Source: Bacidia rubella (lineage: Eukaryota; Ascomycota; Lecanoromycetes; Lecanorales; Ramalinaceae). From it: DNA of 64,000 bases. Within the stretch, counting starts at the first letter, position 1; every line of letters begins with the position of its first letter. Under the pieces are notes generated by a model, which saw only the letters and a list, made by a program, of their open reading frames with translations, searched no databases and was not told the DNA's origin. Of the stretch, positions 1-11,713 are shown one piece after another. The translations under genes were made by a program, and so were the position numbers. The stretch covers positions 682,001-746,000 of the forward strand of contig JAVTIF010000007.1 of assembly GCA_032158265.1 (NCBI GenBank). Direction: 5' to 3'.

Positions 1-136
1 TGGACGTATGTTCCAAAAGAATCCGGGCCTCGTTTGGCAGTTTGCGGAGGAGCTTGGTGTATCCATTCAAGCGGCAAACCAGATCAGATGGGGCTTTGGA
101 GGACGCGGCGGAGCAAAGAAGAGCACCAAGATATAA
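1..136 (+). CDS. 3' end of an unrecognised protein (partial)
   Basis: An open frame enters from the left edge (first full codon at base 2) and stops with TAA at 134-136, giving the last 44 residues of a protein. The tail has a helical, aromatic segment followed by a Gly/Lys-rich end (FGGRGG, then AKKSTKI). It reads as a real C-terminus rather than noise: Lys/Arg-rich, few rare codons and no stops, with TIM17 starting 310 bases downstream in the same direction. I do not recognise the family and assign no function. Most of the gene lies outside the window. Confidence 0.5.
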   Translation, partial: GRMFQKNPGLVWQFAEELGVSIQAANQIRWGFGGRGGAKKSTKI

Positions 137-446
137 GAAATGCTGAATTCGAGCCAGTCATTCCAATGAAGAGGAATGAGCGTTGAATGAAAATGCTCGA
201 AATACTCAGTTAGCGGTCCGGGGAAACCTCGGCCAATGCCAAAAATTCCTAGCATCATCATGCATTTCAAGCTGCATTGAACAACTCCATGCCAACGACG
301 AACACAGTCCTTTCCGCTTATATGCACTTCTACCGAACCTGCCAGTAGATCCCATAATCATCTACCGCGGCCCATACCTCCTCTCCGGCGTCCTCCGCCA
401 CCCTCATCTTCCTCCTCCTTAACCCTCCCTTACACCTTACCCGAAA
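137..446. other. Intergenic, promoter side of TIM17
   Basis: This stretch separates the partial gene end from TIM17. It becomes C/T-rich between about 370 and 445, as is common just upstream of fungal start codons. I see no further gene in it. Confidence 0.5.
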
Positions 447-1100
447 ATGGACCATTCCCGCGACCCCTGCCCCTGGGTCGCCCTCTCCGACTTCGGCGGC
501 GCCTTCTGCATGGGTGGAATCGGTGGGGCAGTCTGGCACGGCGTGAAAGGGTTCCGGAACAGTCCTAAAGGCGAACGAAGAATAGGCTCCATAACGGCGA
601 TAAAGGCACGGGCGCCGGTATTGGGAGGGAACTTTGGGGTATGGGGGGGCCTCTTTTCGAGTTTTGATTGCGCGGTGAAGGGAGTGAGGAAAAAGGAAGA
701 TCCTTATAATGCGTATGTGCCCTGAATCTGGAAAGTGGTTGTGGGGTTGATGTGGATGCGGAGGAGAGATGAATCGTTCACAGAGTATGGATGCTGACTT
801 GTGGAAATAGCATAATAGCAGGATTCTTCACTGGAGGTTCGCTGGCGGTACGAGGAGGTTTGAGGTCGATGAGGAATCAAGCTATAGGGTGCGCTTGTTT
901 GCTGGCCGTCATAGAAGGTGTTGGAATCGGGATGCAGAGGATGTTTGCGCATCAGACGAGATTGGATGTAAGTGCCTCTCCGGCAAAGAAATTTGGCTAC
1001 AGAACTTGGGCTAGAGCTTCGCTGACGAGTCTTTCTTTCTCAGTTACCAGCCCCACCGCCTCCCCAAGGCTCTTCGTCTGAAGGAGCTATGGTTGCTTAA
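447..1100 (+). CDS. TIM17: Mitochondrial import inner membrane translocase subunit Tim17
   Basis: Tim17 is a channel-forming subunit of the TIM23 presequence translocase in the mitochondrial inner membrane. Exons read 447-712, 811-967 and 1044-1100, giving 159 residues. The protein starts MDHSRDPCPW, as fungal Tim17 proteins do, and shows the Gly-rich helices (GGAFCMGGIGG, LGGNFGVWGGLFSSFDCAV) and the conserved segment after the first intron, IIAGFFTGGSLAVRGG. It ends in a Pro-rich tail (LPAPPPPQ). Donors are GTATGT and GTAAGT, and the joins restore the family sequence without gap. Length matches the family (about 155-160). Identification is from remembered family sequence. Confidence 0.95.
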
Positions 1101-1325
1101 TTTTGTACCAATATTCCCCACTCAGGTTTACAGATCGCGAAAGACGGGATGCAGGGCGTTAGGAGATATCAAGGGAAGGATAGGGTGCATAGCGACATGA
1201 TTTCTTGAGTGGACTATGGATACTTATATTGCATTACTATGGTACGCTCAAACTCCTGAATCATGAGACGCAGAACAGATGCCCGCTAGAAAAATATCAG
1301 AAACATCATCAATCATCTCACATCA

Positions 1326-2616
1326 TTAATGGAATATCAGCCTCAACGGGCTCGGCTTCTTGGTCTTCTTCTCATGCTCCGCTTTTGAGCCAGCCTTTGA
1401 TGTCCCGTCCTCGGACTTGACAGTTGATGAGCTCGCCCTCGAGCTCGGCTTTGATGGCCTCTCGCTTCTTGTCTTGCTACCATGGTGTCTTTGGTGCTCT
1501 TTGCTAGGTGCCTTGGCGGAGACAGCTTCGAGATTCAACCTTGACAGCGCTGCAGCCTGAGGTGTGATGAACTCGCCGTCTACACTTGTGGCAAGACTGG
1601 CAGCTTGCTCATTTGCAATGCCTCTTCTCCAGTTCTCTATACGACCAACATCTTGACTTATATCGATCATCTCGTCCATACCAGGCTCCTCGATGGCCTG
1701 CTTTGCTTTCAACTTCTTAATGATTTTGTAACCTCCAAAGGCCACAACTGTCAAGCCCACAGCTACACCTCCAGCAATCAGAAACTGTGGGCTAGCCAGC
1801 AGACCGAACACCCCTGGAGCACTGCGACTAATGTTAGCCAATGCAGTTGGTGCCATTTTGGACGCAATGTTGCTGATCTCCGCCAGAGTCAAAGCCACAG
1901 CAGCCATAGCATCTGGATTCTTCTGTAGCATTGCGATCGTTTGTGTTGCTGAGTGGTGCAAGCAATCTGCTTCCTCGAGCAGTCGCCTCACAGTGCTAAC
2001 CAGACCCTGCATTTCTTCGTCGTCGGCCTGTCTTGTTGCAAGCACAGGCTCTGGCAACTCGCCGTACGCAAGGTCCATGTCTATCGCTGGCGAGGAAGGT
2101 GACGTGTACGATCTAGGAGGCAAGCGGGGAGGATGCGCAAGTTGTAAGCCAGCGCCGTTCTCTGTGTAGCTACGCTGTATACCGGGAAACTTAGGTGCCG
2201 AAACTTGCTGGCCTTCAAATGATGGTGTTCGTGGAGATCGATGTGAAGACCTAGGAGAGGAAGGGGCCGTCCGTGGTGAATGAGATGAGTGCCGTGCATC
2301 TTCATGTGAATGTCGTCTCGAATGGTGATGCGATCTTGAGTGTCTTCTTGAGGATGTTCGCGAGTGATCTTCGTTTTGCTGGATGGTTCTAATTGAACGT
2401 GGTGATGTTGGGCTTGGAAGTCCATAACGTGTAGCTACTACTTCTGCTTTTCGTTCTTTGTAGGCTGCCTTTGCTTCTTTCCACACATTGACGATGTGTT
2501 TGCTCTGAGAGTTCTATTAGCTGATGACCCTTCGCGAGGGCAGGCACTCTTACCGAGTTGACCGCTTTACCTGACTTATCCACCACCGTGACTAGCTGGA
2601 CCATTTGAGCCGCCAT
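1326..2616 (-). CDS. Uncharacterised Ser/Arg/His-rich single-pass membrane protein
   Basis: Two exons (2554-2616 and 1326-2504, complement) give 413 residues. The first exon encodes MAAQMVQLVTVV and ends at a GTAAGA donor. The second starts at CAG|AGC. The N-terminal half is a long Ser/Arg/His-rich low-complexity region (SRRHSRSHHHSRRHSHED) followed by Pro/Ser-rich sequence. A helical stretch (about residues 165-240) leads to one hydrophobic segment, FLIAGGVAVGLTVVAFGG, followed by a basic KIIKKLKAK motif. The tail is Ser/Lys-rich. The hydrophobic segment with its flanking lysines suggests a tail-proximal membrane anchor. I do not recognise a named family. It is transcribed divergently from DUG2. 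Confidence 0.75.
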
Positions 2617-3430
2617 GTTTTTGCTGTGCGATCAGGGTGTAGCCTTTAATGCAACACCCGAAAGCTCGTCTCTCGCAGTAAGATGCTCGAGAGGGTGAGG
2701 AATCACAAGTCTCTGGTGCGTAAGAAGAGAACAGTCCAATAGAAGCCCCCAAGTACAAGATCACGAAAACCTCAGAAAACGTTTGTTTGGCTGGTGGGAT
2801 GTAGGACCAAACAGCTTAAAGAAAGCGGTATACTGGGCTCTTCATATGATGCAGAAGAATGGAAACGTGCAGCGTGCAGGATGCAGACGCAGGGCAAATG
2901 CAGGTGGTTGTATTCCACGTAGTGAAGGAACCAATACTTATTACTTATTTGTGAGGTCTGGCCTAGACGGCCATTCGCCTCCAACGGCCTTTTGCCTTCG
3001 ACTCTCCAAGATCGGGACGAGCCATCACGGCCTGACACTAATAACTTGACCTGACGATCGCGCCAAATCAACTCATTCCATCACAGACACTTTGCTGTCA
3101 CTCGCCGGACGGTGTGATTATCGGGCAGCGGCTACCTCAGAGAAGAAAAGCAAAGGATTTAGTGGGTGGCTGAGTGTGGCTGGTGAGCCCACAAGGAGTT
3201 TAGCCTATAATTAACTTTCTCAGCAACTTGCTGGCGAAAAAGTCTCCGTTTCCAATGCCAGCTCATCATCACATGACGCCAAATGACGCGAAAAAGGGAT
3301 GAAGGCACAGCCTCACACATCTTAATATCCTTTTTCTCTCCGTACGTTGTTGCGACGGTCAGTGACAAGAGCAACAAAGATGAGATGATATTGTAGTAGT
3401 GAACCAAGGGATGACAATGCCATTTTGCCA
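2617..3430. promoter_or_regulatory. Divergent intergenic region between the membrane protein and DUG2
   Basis: The 814 bases lie between two start codons on opposite strands, so promoters for both genes should be here. No open frame looks like a gene. Close to the DUG2 start there are upstream ATGs (3380, 3385 and 3411), listed separately. Confidence 0.5.
3380..3430 (+). promoter_or_regulatory. Upstream ATGs before DUG2
   Basis: Three ATGs precede the chosen DUG2 start. ATG at 3380 is followed by one codon and a stop (3380-3388). ATG at 3385 opens a three-codon frame ending at 3396. ATG at 3411 opens an out-of-frame reading frame that runs past the DUG2 start. They matter only if the transcript begins upstream of them, which cannot be seen from sequence. 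Confidence 0.35.
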
Positions 3431-6191
3431 ATGTCTACCCCAGAGGCCCCTCTGCTTCACAGGCTTCAGGCAGAAGCCTCCACTCTCACCCTTCTGCTGG
3501 CGGAATCAAAGGTCTTTGCTGGCACACAGGATGGTGAAATATTCGTCTGGTCTTTGAAGACCTACCAGCAGATTGCTAGATTTCAGGCACATAGAGGCAG
3601 TGTTCTGAGCCTTTCGCTATCGGATAATGGGAGACTGCTCTTCTCTAGCGCAGGCGATGCCATTTTGAACGTATGGGACGCATCCAGTCTCCAGCGTCTC
3701 TATTCGATTTATTCTAGCTATGATGTTGGCGATGTCTTCTGCGTTGCGTATTCTTCAAGACTGGAAACAGTCTATTTAGGGGCTCAAAATACTACCATTC
3801 AATGGTACGATCTATCCCAGCGAGATCTGCGACCGCCGCCAGATCCAACATCCCATCCATCGTACCGCAGCCATCGCTTTTTTGATTCCAAAGGCCCGGG
3901 CGGCGTTTCTACTCCTCGGCCTTCTTCCGCTGATGGTCGCCGCGCCCTTGGTGGCCAGGAGTTGCAGATTGAGCGAAACCATATCGTCCATTTTGCACAC
4001 TACGGTTACGTATATTGCATGCTTCTTGTCCAGGACCTGAGCACACCTCATCATCGAGGCGAGACATTGATTTCAGGTGGAGGAGACGGCTCAATCAAGC
4101 TTTGGTCTCTCGATCCCTCAGCAGAAGGCAGGATTAAAGCCTTAAATCGTCTAGAGAACGGAGACGTATCCGTCCTTGCTCTTGCGCTTTGTGACAACTT
4201 TTTGTATAGCGGCAGACTTGAGGGTCGTATCGATATCTGGGATCTAGAGACCTGCCAGCTCATGCGACAACTCAAACCCTGCTCTGACGACATTCTGACG
4301 CTCTCAGTGGGACACGACTTAGTCTTTTCTGGGAGCTCGAAGGGCTTCGTAAAGGTGACGGCCCTCATGGAGTGGAAGATGTTGAGTCTGACCATGAATA
4401 GGTCTTCAATCAGCATCACACAAAAGTCAGCGAGTGGCAGGGTCACCAGCAGCTAATTCTCACATCGGCAGTGACTTCCCAAAATCATAGGGAGCTCTAT
4501 GTAACTGGTGGTAATGATGGCAGTGTTGCTATATGGGACGTCAGTAACTGTTTTGACCGACCCAAGAAAGTTGATATCACACACAACGGTGAGTGGTCCC
4601 TGGTCAAAATCCTCTCAGGAGGCTAAGAGATGTCCCAGAGGAGCTCATATCTGATCTCGCAAAATTCATCTATTTCCCAACGATATCTTCGGGGTCTGAC
4701 TATGCGCACGACTGTCGCCGAGGAGCTTCGTTCCTAAGAGAAGTATTCGGGCGCTTTGGTGCCGAGACTGAGCTTCTCAGCACGGAGGAACAGAGGAACC
4801 CAATCGTCTTCGCTCGCTTCACCAACAAGCGACAGATTACAAACAATCGGAAAGCGGTCTTGTTCTATGGGCACTACGACGTCGTGTCAGCAGAAAGCCA
4901 CACCCAGGGGTGGGCGTCTGATCCTTTCACGCTAAGGAAAAGCAATGGATACCTTTACGGACGAGGAGCTTCTGATAATAAGGGCCCGATTCTGGCAGCC
5001 CTGTATGCTGTGGCCGACGTTCTCCGAGCCAAGTCGTTGGACGTTGATATCATATTCCTCATTGAAGGTGAGGAAGAGTCGGGCTCTTTTGGTTTTGCGA
5101 AGGCTATTCAGAAGAACAAAGCTCTTATTGGTGAAATTAATTGGATCTTGGTCGCAAACAGCTACTGGCTCACTGATGATATACCTTGTCTAACGTACGG
5201 TCTCAGGGGGGTTGTGCGTGCTACTTTGACCATTGAAAGTCAAAGAGAAGATCTCCATAGTGGAGTAGATGGCAGTCATCTGCTCAGTGAGGCAATGAAA
5301 GATCTTGTCGCTGTCATTGCGAACTTGACAGATGCTGATGGTAAAGTCAGTATTCCAGGATTCTACGATAATATACCACCAATGACCAAACGAGAAGACG
5401 GACTTTATCAAACAATTATCAAGAGTCTACTTCGGCGTAACCCAACTCTTGGAGAGCCTGAAAGTCTGAAGTCTTTGTTCAAAGCTAAGTGGCGAGAACC
5501 GTCCTTCACTGTTCACCGTATTCAGCATTCTGGCTCGGCAGGATCCTCGATAATCCCGCATACTGCCAAAGCGGATATTTCGATACGTTTGGTCCCAAAT
5601 CAAACTACCGATCAAGTAATTCGCTCACTCCAGAAGCACGTCGCAGGCAGTTTCGCAAGTCTTAAATCCTCCAACAAAATGTCACTAGGAATTGAACACC
5701 GAGCTGAGCCATGGCTGGGAGACCCTAGCAACCATCTCTTCAAGGTCCTGGAAAAAGCCGTTATGGAAGTTTGGTCGCCAGTTCCAGATGCTCAAACTTC
5801 TCCGGACGCGCGAGTGAAATCGAAAGCCGGCAACGCCCATGCAGCAAATAAGCGGGCTGACACCAACCCAACATCTCCACCCCTAACCTCGACAACCCTT
5901 TCGAAATCCACAAGTCCGACATCTCCTATCACCGATAAGAGATCAGTAACCCAACATAATAGGGTTTCACAGTCAACGTCTTCTCAGCAACAGCCTCTGT
6001 ACATCCGAGAAGGCGGGTCTATCCCAGCCATTCGATTCCTTGAGCAAGAGTTCTCCGCCCCGGCGGCTCATCTACCGTGTGGTCAAGCAAGTGATTCTGC
6101 ACATCTGGAAAATGAACGTCTTCGCGTAATGAACCTTTTCAACAGCAGAGAGATCTTTCGACGAGTTTTCATCGATTTGGGTAAAAGTTAG
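3431..6191 (+). CDS. DUG2: Glutathione degradosome subunit Dug2 (WD40 + M20 peptidase)
   Basis: Dug2 works with Dug3 as the cytosolic amidotransferase complex that degrades glutathione independently of gamma-glutamyl transpeptidase. Exons 3431-4354, 4402-4588 and 4639-6191 give 887 residues, close to the yeast protein. The N-terminal third has WD40 repeats (GDGSIKLWSLD, LEGRIDIWDLET, GGNDGSVAIWD). The C-terminal part is an M20 metallopeptidase with GHYDVV, YGRGASDNKGP and EGEEESGS, which hold metal and catalytic residues. A Ser/Thr/Pro-rich insert (about residues 735-800) sits before the final block with PCGQASDSAHLENE. Introns are short (47 and 50 nt). For the first, GTGACG at 4355 fits the protein best, with GTAAAG at 4349 as an alternative. 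The first ATG of this frame is at 3431. Confidence 0.93.
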
Positions 6192-6625
6192 CATCATATG
6201 TGTTTCTTATTTACGATTTCGGATATAGTTTTATCTTTCGCCTACTTATAGTACCCTATTTCCCAAAAGTTGCTGTCATCAACGTGAAAGATTGATGCAA
6301 GGCACATTTCATTGCTCAGAAAATTAGAAGATTTTTCGCTCTGGAAAGAGTGTTTGGATAAGATACATTTACTGAAGTGCTTACTTTCGTGAAAGCCTTG
6401 AGTGAATGCAGTAGAATAAAGTTATACTGATACCAACCCAATTTCATGTCGGGATTTTGAACCTAGGTCATGAGTCTCATTTACAAATCAAGTGTCTCCT
6501 ATGTCCGAGTAGCTCTTGAGGCTGCGAGCTTGACTCATCCTTCAACGAATTGTCGCCTTTCCTACGTTTAATTCCAGTCGGCAGGCTGATCCGTGACGGC
6601 TCTACGGCCCGCTCACAACCTGAAC
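6192..6625. other. Convergent intergenic region
   Basis: This lies between the DUG2 stop and the stop of the small YqfO-like gene on the other strand, so it should hold two 3' UTRs. I see no gene. A GGTTCAAA-like box near 6450 on the minus strand does not fold into a tRNA. Confidence 0.4.
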
Positions 6626-7174
6626 TCAGACATCTTCTAGCTTGTAAACTTCATAAGCGGGCTCTTCATACGGATGTGCTCTTTCACAGCCATCTATTAG
6701 CAAGGGATCCTACTCTCTACAGGCAGACCAACGGATGAACCAGCCTACTCACTTTTTCAAAGCCTCAACAGCACCCAACATGACCTCCCGTCCGAAACAC
6801 AATGTCTCGATGCGCGTCTCCTCCACCTTTTCCAGCTTGCCGGATTCGCCGATATTCGGATTTGCTGAGCCACCAGGCAGGAATTGGCCCGTGCCACGTA
6901 CGTCAAACGAACACATGGAATAATTGCCACCCGGATAAGAGCCGGCCCCTGGTCATCACAATGTTTCAGACTTGTCAATAGCAATATAGGAAGTTTTTGG
7001 CAACGTACCCTTTGCGAAGATGGCGGATTTGCAGCTTTCAACTGAAGAGTGGGGCACAGTGAACACGAGCTTGTACTTCTGTTCCGAAGTCGGCGGAGCT
7101 GCCATCTCGGAAGTCAAGCGAGCTTGAAGCTGTGGGCGTGTTCGAAGGATTGGGCGCAGTCTCAGCGACAGCAT
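6626..7174 (-). CDS. Small YqfO/NIF3 C-domain-like (CutA1-fold) protein
   Basis: Three exons on the complement (7009-7174, 6753-6948, 6626-6680) encode 138 residues, or 115 if translation starts at the second ATG (7105). The body reads KYKLVFTVPHSS, then AKGAGSYPGGNYS, FDVRGTGQFLPGGSANP, GKLEKVEETRIETLC and HPYEEPAYEVYKLEDV. This is the hallmark of the stand-alone CutA1-like domain also found inserted in bacterial NIF3/YqfO proteins; its biochemical role is not established. The N-terminal extension from 7174 is Arg/Leu-rich without acidic residues before residue 20, so it could be a mitochondrial presequence. The last intron (72 nt) ends in AAG but has a CTAAT branch-like box. An ATG at 7207 is also in frame. 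Confidence 0.8.
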
Positions 7175-7620
7175 TAATCCAGCCTCGCTTGACTCGGTAT
7201 GTGGCACAGGTCAGATATTGCCCCGCGATTGGCTTTCAGGAGGCAAAGCTTGTTTTGCCGCGCCTGGAGCCACCCTCGGCACGCATAAGGGCAATGAGGG
7301 GCAAATCCGTCGCAGAGTGTTTGAGCGGACAAGGCTGTGCGCGACAATTTACTGTGGCAAGGTCATGCAGATGATGAATCTGTCTCATTTATCTGGCCAG
7401 CTGGAAGACGCTCATTTGAGAATTGAGAAACAGTGCGAAGCAGTGCGCAGAAATGAGCTATTTTCTACGTGCTGCGTTATCGAAGATCCCCGCTCGGGAG
7501 AGTTTCGGGGGAAAGCTTTAAGCCAACCTTTCCGTCTGTCGTCGTAATCGTCATGATGTTACGTGGGCTTGTTCCCTTGCTCTACCTTCAATTACCCTTC
7601 ACATCTCTGCAGGGAAAATC
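7175..7620. promoter_or_regulatory. Divergent promoter region
   Basis: About 450 bases separate the starts of the YqfO-like gene and the four-helix membrane protein gene. I see no third gene. The stretch before 7621 is C/T-rich. Confidence 0.4.
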
Positions 7621-8492
7621 ATGGCATTGCTATCGTCTGAGACGAAGCGAACATTGATTGAAAATGACCGAAGATGGCTCATCCAATTCGCGATTCGAGC
7701 AGTTGCCACCCTCTTCGCGTTCATCAGTATTGTCATATTTGCTGCCACCGTAGCCAGGTCGAAGGCGACATACGGGGGCAATGACTGGACTGACGGATTT
7801 CCTATTGGCCCAGTAAGTTTTACTCTCAAACTCATATGCAGTTGGCAATATGAATATACCATACGACATCACCGGCATTGAGCTCGTTCAGAGAGGGGCG
7901 TCGCTGACATTCCGCATAGCTCTTGATAGCCTTCCTATACAACACATTCTTCCTCATCTCTGTACTATTTGTTCGCCATGGTCACTACATTCACCCTGGC
8001 TGGTCAGTCACCGCCGATCTTTTCGTCTGGGCTCTTGCCGTTCCAGCCATACTCTTCTCCGTCGGTGATGGTTGGTTCTGGTGGTGGCAGCCAGTAAGAT
8101 TCAGGTTCAGAAGTGGGTTTGTACCATGTCGATCATTCAACTTCTGGAGCAAACCCTGTCAGCCCTTGATCTACGAGCTGGGCAAACAAGAGATCGGTGC
8201 TAATGTTTTCCTCGCACTGGTGCTCATCATGCATTTCGGGCTATTTGTTAGAGCTTGCATCCTGTGCCATCGTTACCGAAAGCAGAGCAAGAGCCGCAGC
8301 GCGGCGGCTCGCAATATACAGCTGCAGTATCACCGGGACCCTGTTGAGCATGAGCAGGAACGGCCGCCTGCTTATGAGCGCTCGTCTAACACTGCTCCTT
8401 CAGTCCAAACCGACAGATTGAGTACGGTAGCCAGCCCAGTGAGCCCGGTCAGTACGATGAGCCGAGAGGAACACGCTGCAAAATTTGCCTAG
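7621..8492 (+). CDS. Four-helix membrane protein (MARVEL-like topology)
   Basis: Exons 7621-7812 and 7920-8492 give 254 residues. Four hydrophobic segments are visible: AVATLFAFISIVIFAATVA, LLIAFLYNTFFLISVLFV, FVWALAVPAILFS and IGANVFLALVLIMHFGLF. A basic, Pro/Ser-rich cytoplasmic-type tail with a PPAY motif follows. The short loops and four helices resemble fungal MARVEL-type membrane proteins, but I cannot name a family. A second intron (8094-8162, GTAAGA...CAG, 69 nt) is possible. Removing it keeps the frame and deletes 23 residues that hold two cysteines, so both forms are open. Confidence 0.7.
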
Positions 8493-9252
8493 AGGTCAAT
8501 ACTGAGGCGAGTGGGTAGAAAACGGAAACGGCGTTGGATCAAGGCCTGAAGTCAGCTGTTTCCATAGCATTTTGGAATAACCACGAGAGCATGATGAGAA
8601 GCAACCAACTCGGAATGATAAATACGAATAACAAATGCCAAACCTTGAGATGCTCAACGTGTTTCTCATCACATGTTCAGCCTTTTCTGATCTCGTATAG
8701 TTGGTAGCTGTAGCAAGACGTGATAGCTGCAAACTACTTTCCCAAGCAAATGTAATGTCTTTGGACGGTGTCCCAAAACCGTAGGATTGTACTGCGCTCT
8801 CGTCTCCAAGTTCCTAACGCTTTGGTTTCACTGCAAACCGAAAACCTCGCCCTGACTGCTGGGCCAAAACACAGCATCTTGTTGAAGTGCACTGCTCCTC
8901 TCGTACCGCCTGTTGCGTTGTCGCTCGTGGGCTGCATAAGCGATGTAAAGGAACAGGATGAAGATGCAACTTACTTCTACCCTTATATTTCTTCATTTTA
9001 AGCCCCATAGTTCCAAGCCTATCTAGAATCCGGGGGAAGTCAGGCAATGCGCTAAAGGCGATCAGGGTCTAATCTCCGTCAAAATAAACAGCTAGCTACT
9101 GTCTTGACCAACGTCAAGTTACTAAGCATCTACTTCTCCATCATTCTACTTTTGACGATGCGACTACAAGCCTGAATTCCATGTCTCGCCATGTTGAGCT
9201 CCATATTCGCACGAGTCGTCAACTTTCATAGAGCTCCACAACCTGCCCTGCC
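8493..9252. other. Intergenic, promoter side of MAM3
   Basis: 760 bases between tandem plus-strand genes. It contains only short random open frames. The last 100 bases before 9253 are C/T-rich. No RNA gene is recognisable. Confidence 0.4.
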
Positions 9253-11513
9253 ATGGACCGAGCATTGAGCTTGAGAGCTCAGCGCTCTCCCTCACCCATC
9301 TATTCGTCATGCGTTAAGGTTCTTTTGGTGCTCATTGCACAGATACCCTTTCTCAGAGCCTCGCCAATCCATCTCTCATCCTTTCAAGTACACACCTCAG
9401 AGGAGCAGCCTCTGCCAGCCGAGAGTGCTGCATTATGGATTTACCTAGCAGTTGCCATAGCTCTAGTGCTACTAGGAGGAGTCTTCGCTGGATTAACCAT
9501 TGCTCTGATGGGACAGGTTTGTAAATATTCAACCATGGCAAGATTCAAATGCTAATGAAGTCCAGGATGAAATCTACTTGCAAGTGATCAGGACGTCGGG
9601 GAACGCGTCAGAGAAAAAGAATGCTGCGGGTGTCCTCAACCTATTGAAAAGAGGAAAGCATTGGGTACTCGTCACGCTGCTCCTCGGGAACGTAATAACC
9701 AATGAGACTCTACCTATCGTGCTGGACCGATCGTTGGGAGGTGGATGGCCAGCTGTGTTGGGCAGTACGGTCTTGATCGGTACGATGAACAGAGCCGGTG
9801 TGGCAGAAAAGCGCTAACGGGTATACAGTCATCTTCGGCGAGATTATTCCTCAGTCAGTTTGTGTTCGCTACGGGCTCCCAATCGGAGCTTGGATGTCTC
9901 CACTAGTCCTGGTATTGATGTACATCCTCGCTCCTGTTGCTTGGCCAACTGCGAAATTACTAGACAGATTACTTGGCGAGGACCATGGGACTACGTACAG
10001 GAAAGCCGGTCTGAAGACTCTGGTGACGTTGCACAAGAGCTTGGGCGATTCAGGAGAGCAGCTCAATGAGGACGAAGTGACCATCATCAGCGCGGTCCTG
10101 GACCTGAAAGCCAAGCCGGTCGGAAACATTATGACGCCCATGGATGATGTCTTTACAATGTCAGCCGATACTGTCCTAGATGAGAAGACTATGGAGGTCA
10201 TCTTGAGTGCTGGATATTCTAGGATACCAATACACGCTCCAGGCAACGAGGAAGACTTTGTGGGTATGCTATTGGTCAAAATCCTAATTACATATGACCC
10301 TGAGGACGGCAAACGTGTCAACGAATTTGCCCTCGCAACGCTTCCGGAGACGAGAGCAGAAACCAGCTGTCTTGACATCGTTAACTTCTTCCAAGAAGGG
10401 AAGTCTCATATGGTGCTTGTTTCCGAATATCCTGGAGAAGACCATGGTGCTTTGGGTGTAGTAACTCTCGAGGATGTCATTGAAGAATTGATTGGAGAAG
10501 AGATCATCGACGAGTCCGATGTATACATCGATGTTCACAAAGCAATCAGGCGACTTGCGCCCGCACCTAAAACAAGGGTACCTAAGGGTGAGGTCGTGGA
10601 TCAGCCTGCGGATAGTATTGCGGACGGAAGCGAAGCTCTCATTGACGTTGGCGACGAGCCAAAAGACCCACACTCCACATTGCGTAGGGGAACCACCACG
10701 GACGGCCATGTTTCTAAGGTAAATAGCCCCCATCCGGATCCAGCAGTGTCTCCCAAGAAATCGTTTCTGCGCCGGACGTCTAGTCAGGCGAATGCCACAG
10801 ATCACGAGGGCCCTCAACGCAAACCTCCTAAGCCAGATATACGCGAGCATCTCAAGCATCTAGGCCCTTCTAATCCCGCAAGCAGACCAAGGACTACTCG
10901 TTACAATACGGTTAAAGTGAAGCCCGGCCACGGGACTCTTGCTGACGCCCATCGTAAGTCAATCGACAACACTGAGACTCGCAAAAGCTCTTTTGCCGCT
11001 CAGGGTGGTGTAGGCGCGGGCCTTGTGAGCAGTGCTGGTAAAGATGCGAAAGACGGCGTCTTAGCTGTCCAAGCAGGATATGGCAGCATACCTTCCACTT
11101 CACCATTGAGTCCATCGGCTTCACGTAACGGGAAGCTACCTGCACACGGGGAAGAAGAAACGCTGAAGTCTCAAGATCGGTCAAAAACCCATTCACGAAC
11201 ACAATCACAATCAACACTGGGCTCAATGCACTCGGGCCGAAAATCCGTCAGGTCGGGCAAGGGCATAGCCCGTTCTGGGAGTATCACGGAAAATATCGTG
11301 GATACCGGGGGCATCAAGAAGACTGTGCTAGAGCTGACGAGTAGCAGTGAGGATGCAGAAGGACAGGGTACAGCGGGTGACGGTGTACAGTCTGACCAGG
11401 GAAAGGATAAGGAGAACCAGAGACAGGATGGGAAAGGAAATAAGAAGAAGAGGCGACGAAGGAAGCGCAAGGACGGAGGGGAGGACGAGCCGCTTCTGGG
11501 TGACCGGAAGTGA
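9253..11513 (+). CDS. MAM3: CNNM/Mam3-type DUF21-CBS membrane protein
   Basis: Yeast Mam3 is a vacuolar membrane protein that affects metal tolerance, and animal CNNMs are linked to Mg2+ transport. Exons 9253-9516, 9566-9779 and 9829-11513 give 720 residues. A signal-like N-terminus precedes the DUF21 transmembrane block (LVLLGGVFAGLTIALMG, VLVTLLLGNVITNETLP, VIFGEIIPQSVC). A CBS pair follows (VGNIMTPMDDVFTM, GYSRIPIH, ALGVVTLEDVIEELIGEEI). The last third is Ser/Lys-rich and disordered, ending in a polybasic KKKRRRRKRK segment before a DEPLLG motif. Both introns are about 50 nt with clear branch boxes (GCTAATG, GCTAACG). The family call is firm; the substrate is not shown by sequence. Confidence 0.92.
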
Positions 11514-11713
11514 ACGCAGGTGGATGATGATGCTTCTTTGCGAGTAGCATTCTATGCAGATACAGTAGCGAGCCAATGGCTCCATTGTTAGAAACAGGTG
11601 GCCCAATGTGGCTCCAGCTGTCTTATACATGTAGAGATAGCTCCATGCTCCACGGGTATCACAAAACAAATATCAGAAACATTCACAGTCGCGTCTTCGC
11701 TTCACATACATTA

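Noticed and set aside
6440..6560. Minus-strand GGTTCAAAATCC box with an anticodon-like TTTGTAA loop, resembling a tRNA
   Set aside because: T-stem and anticodon stem pair poorly and no acceptor stem of seven pairs can be formed.
10284..10859. 191-codon minus-strand frame inside MAM3
   Set aside because: It is an antisense shadow of the CBS-domain coding frame.
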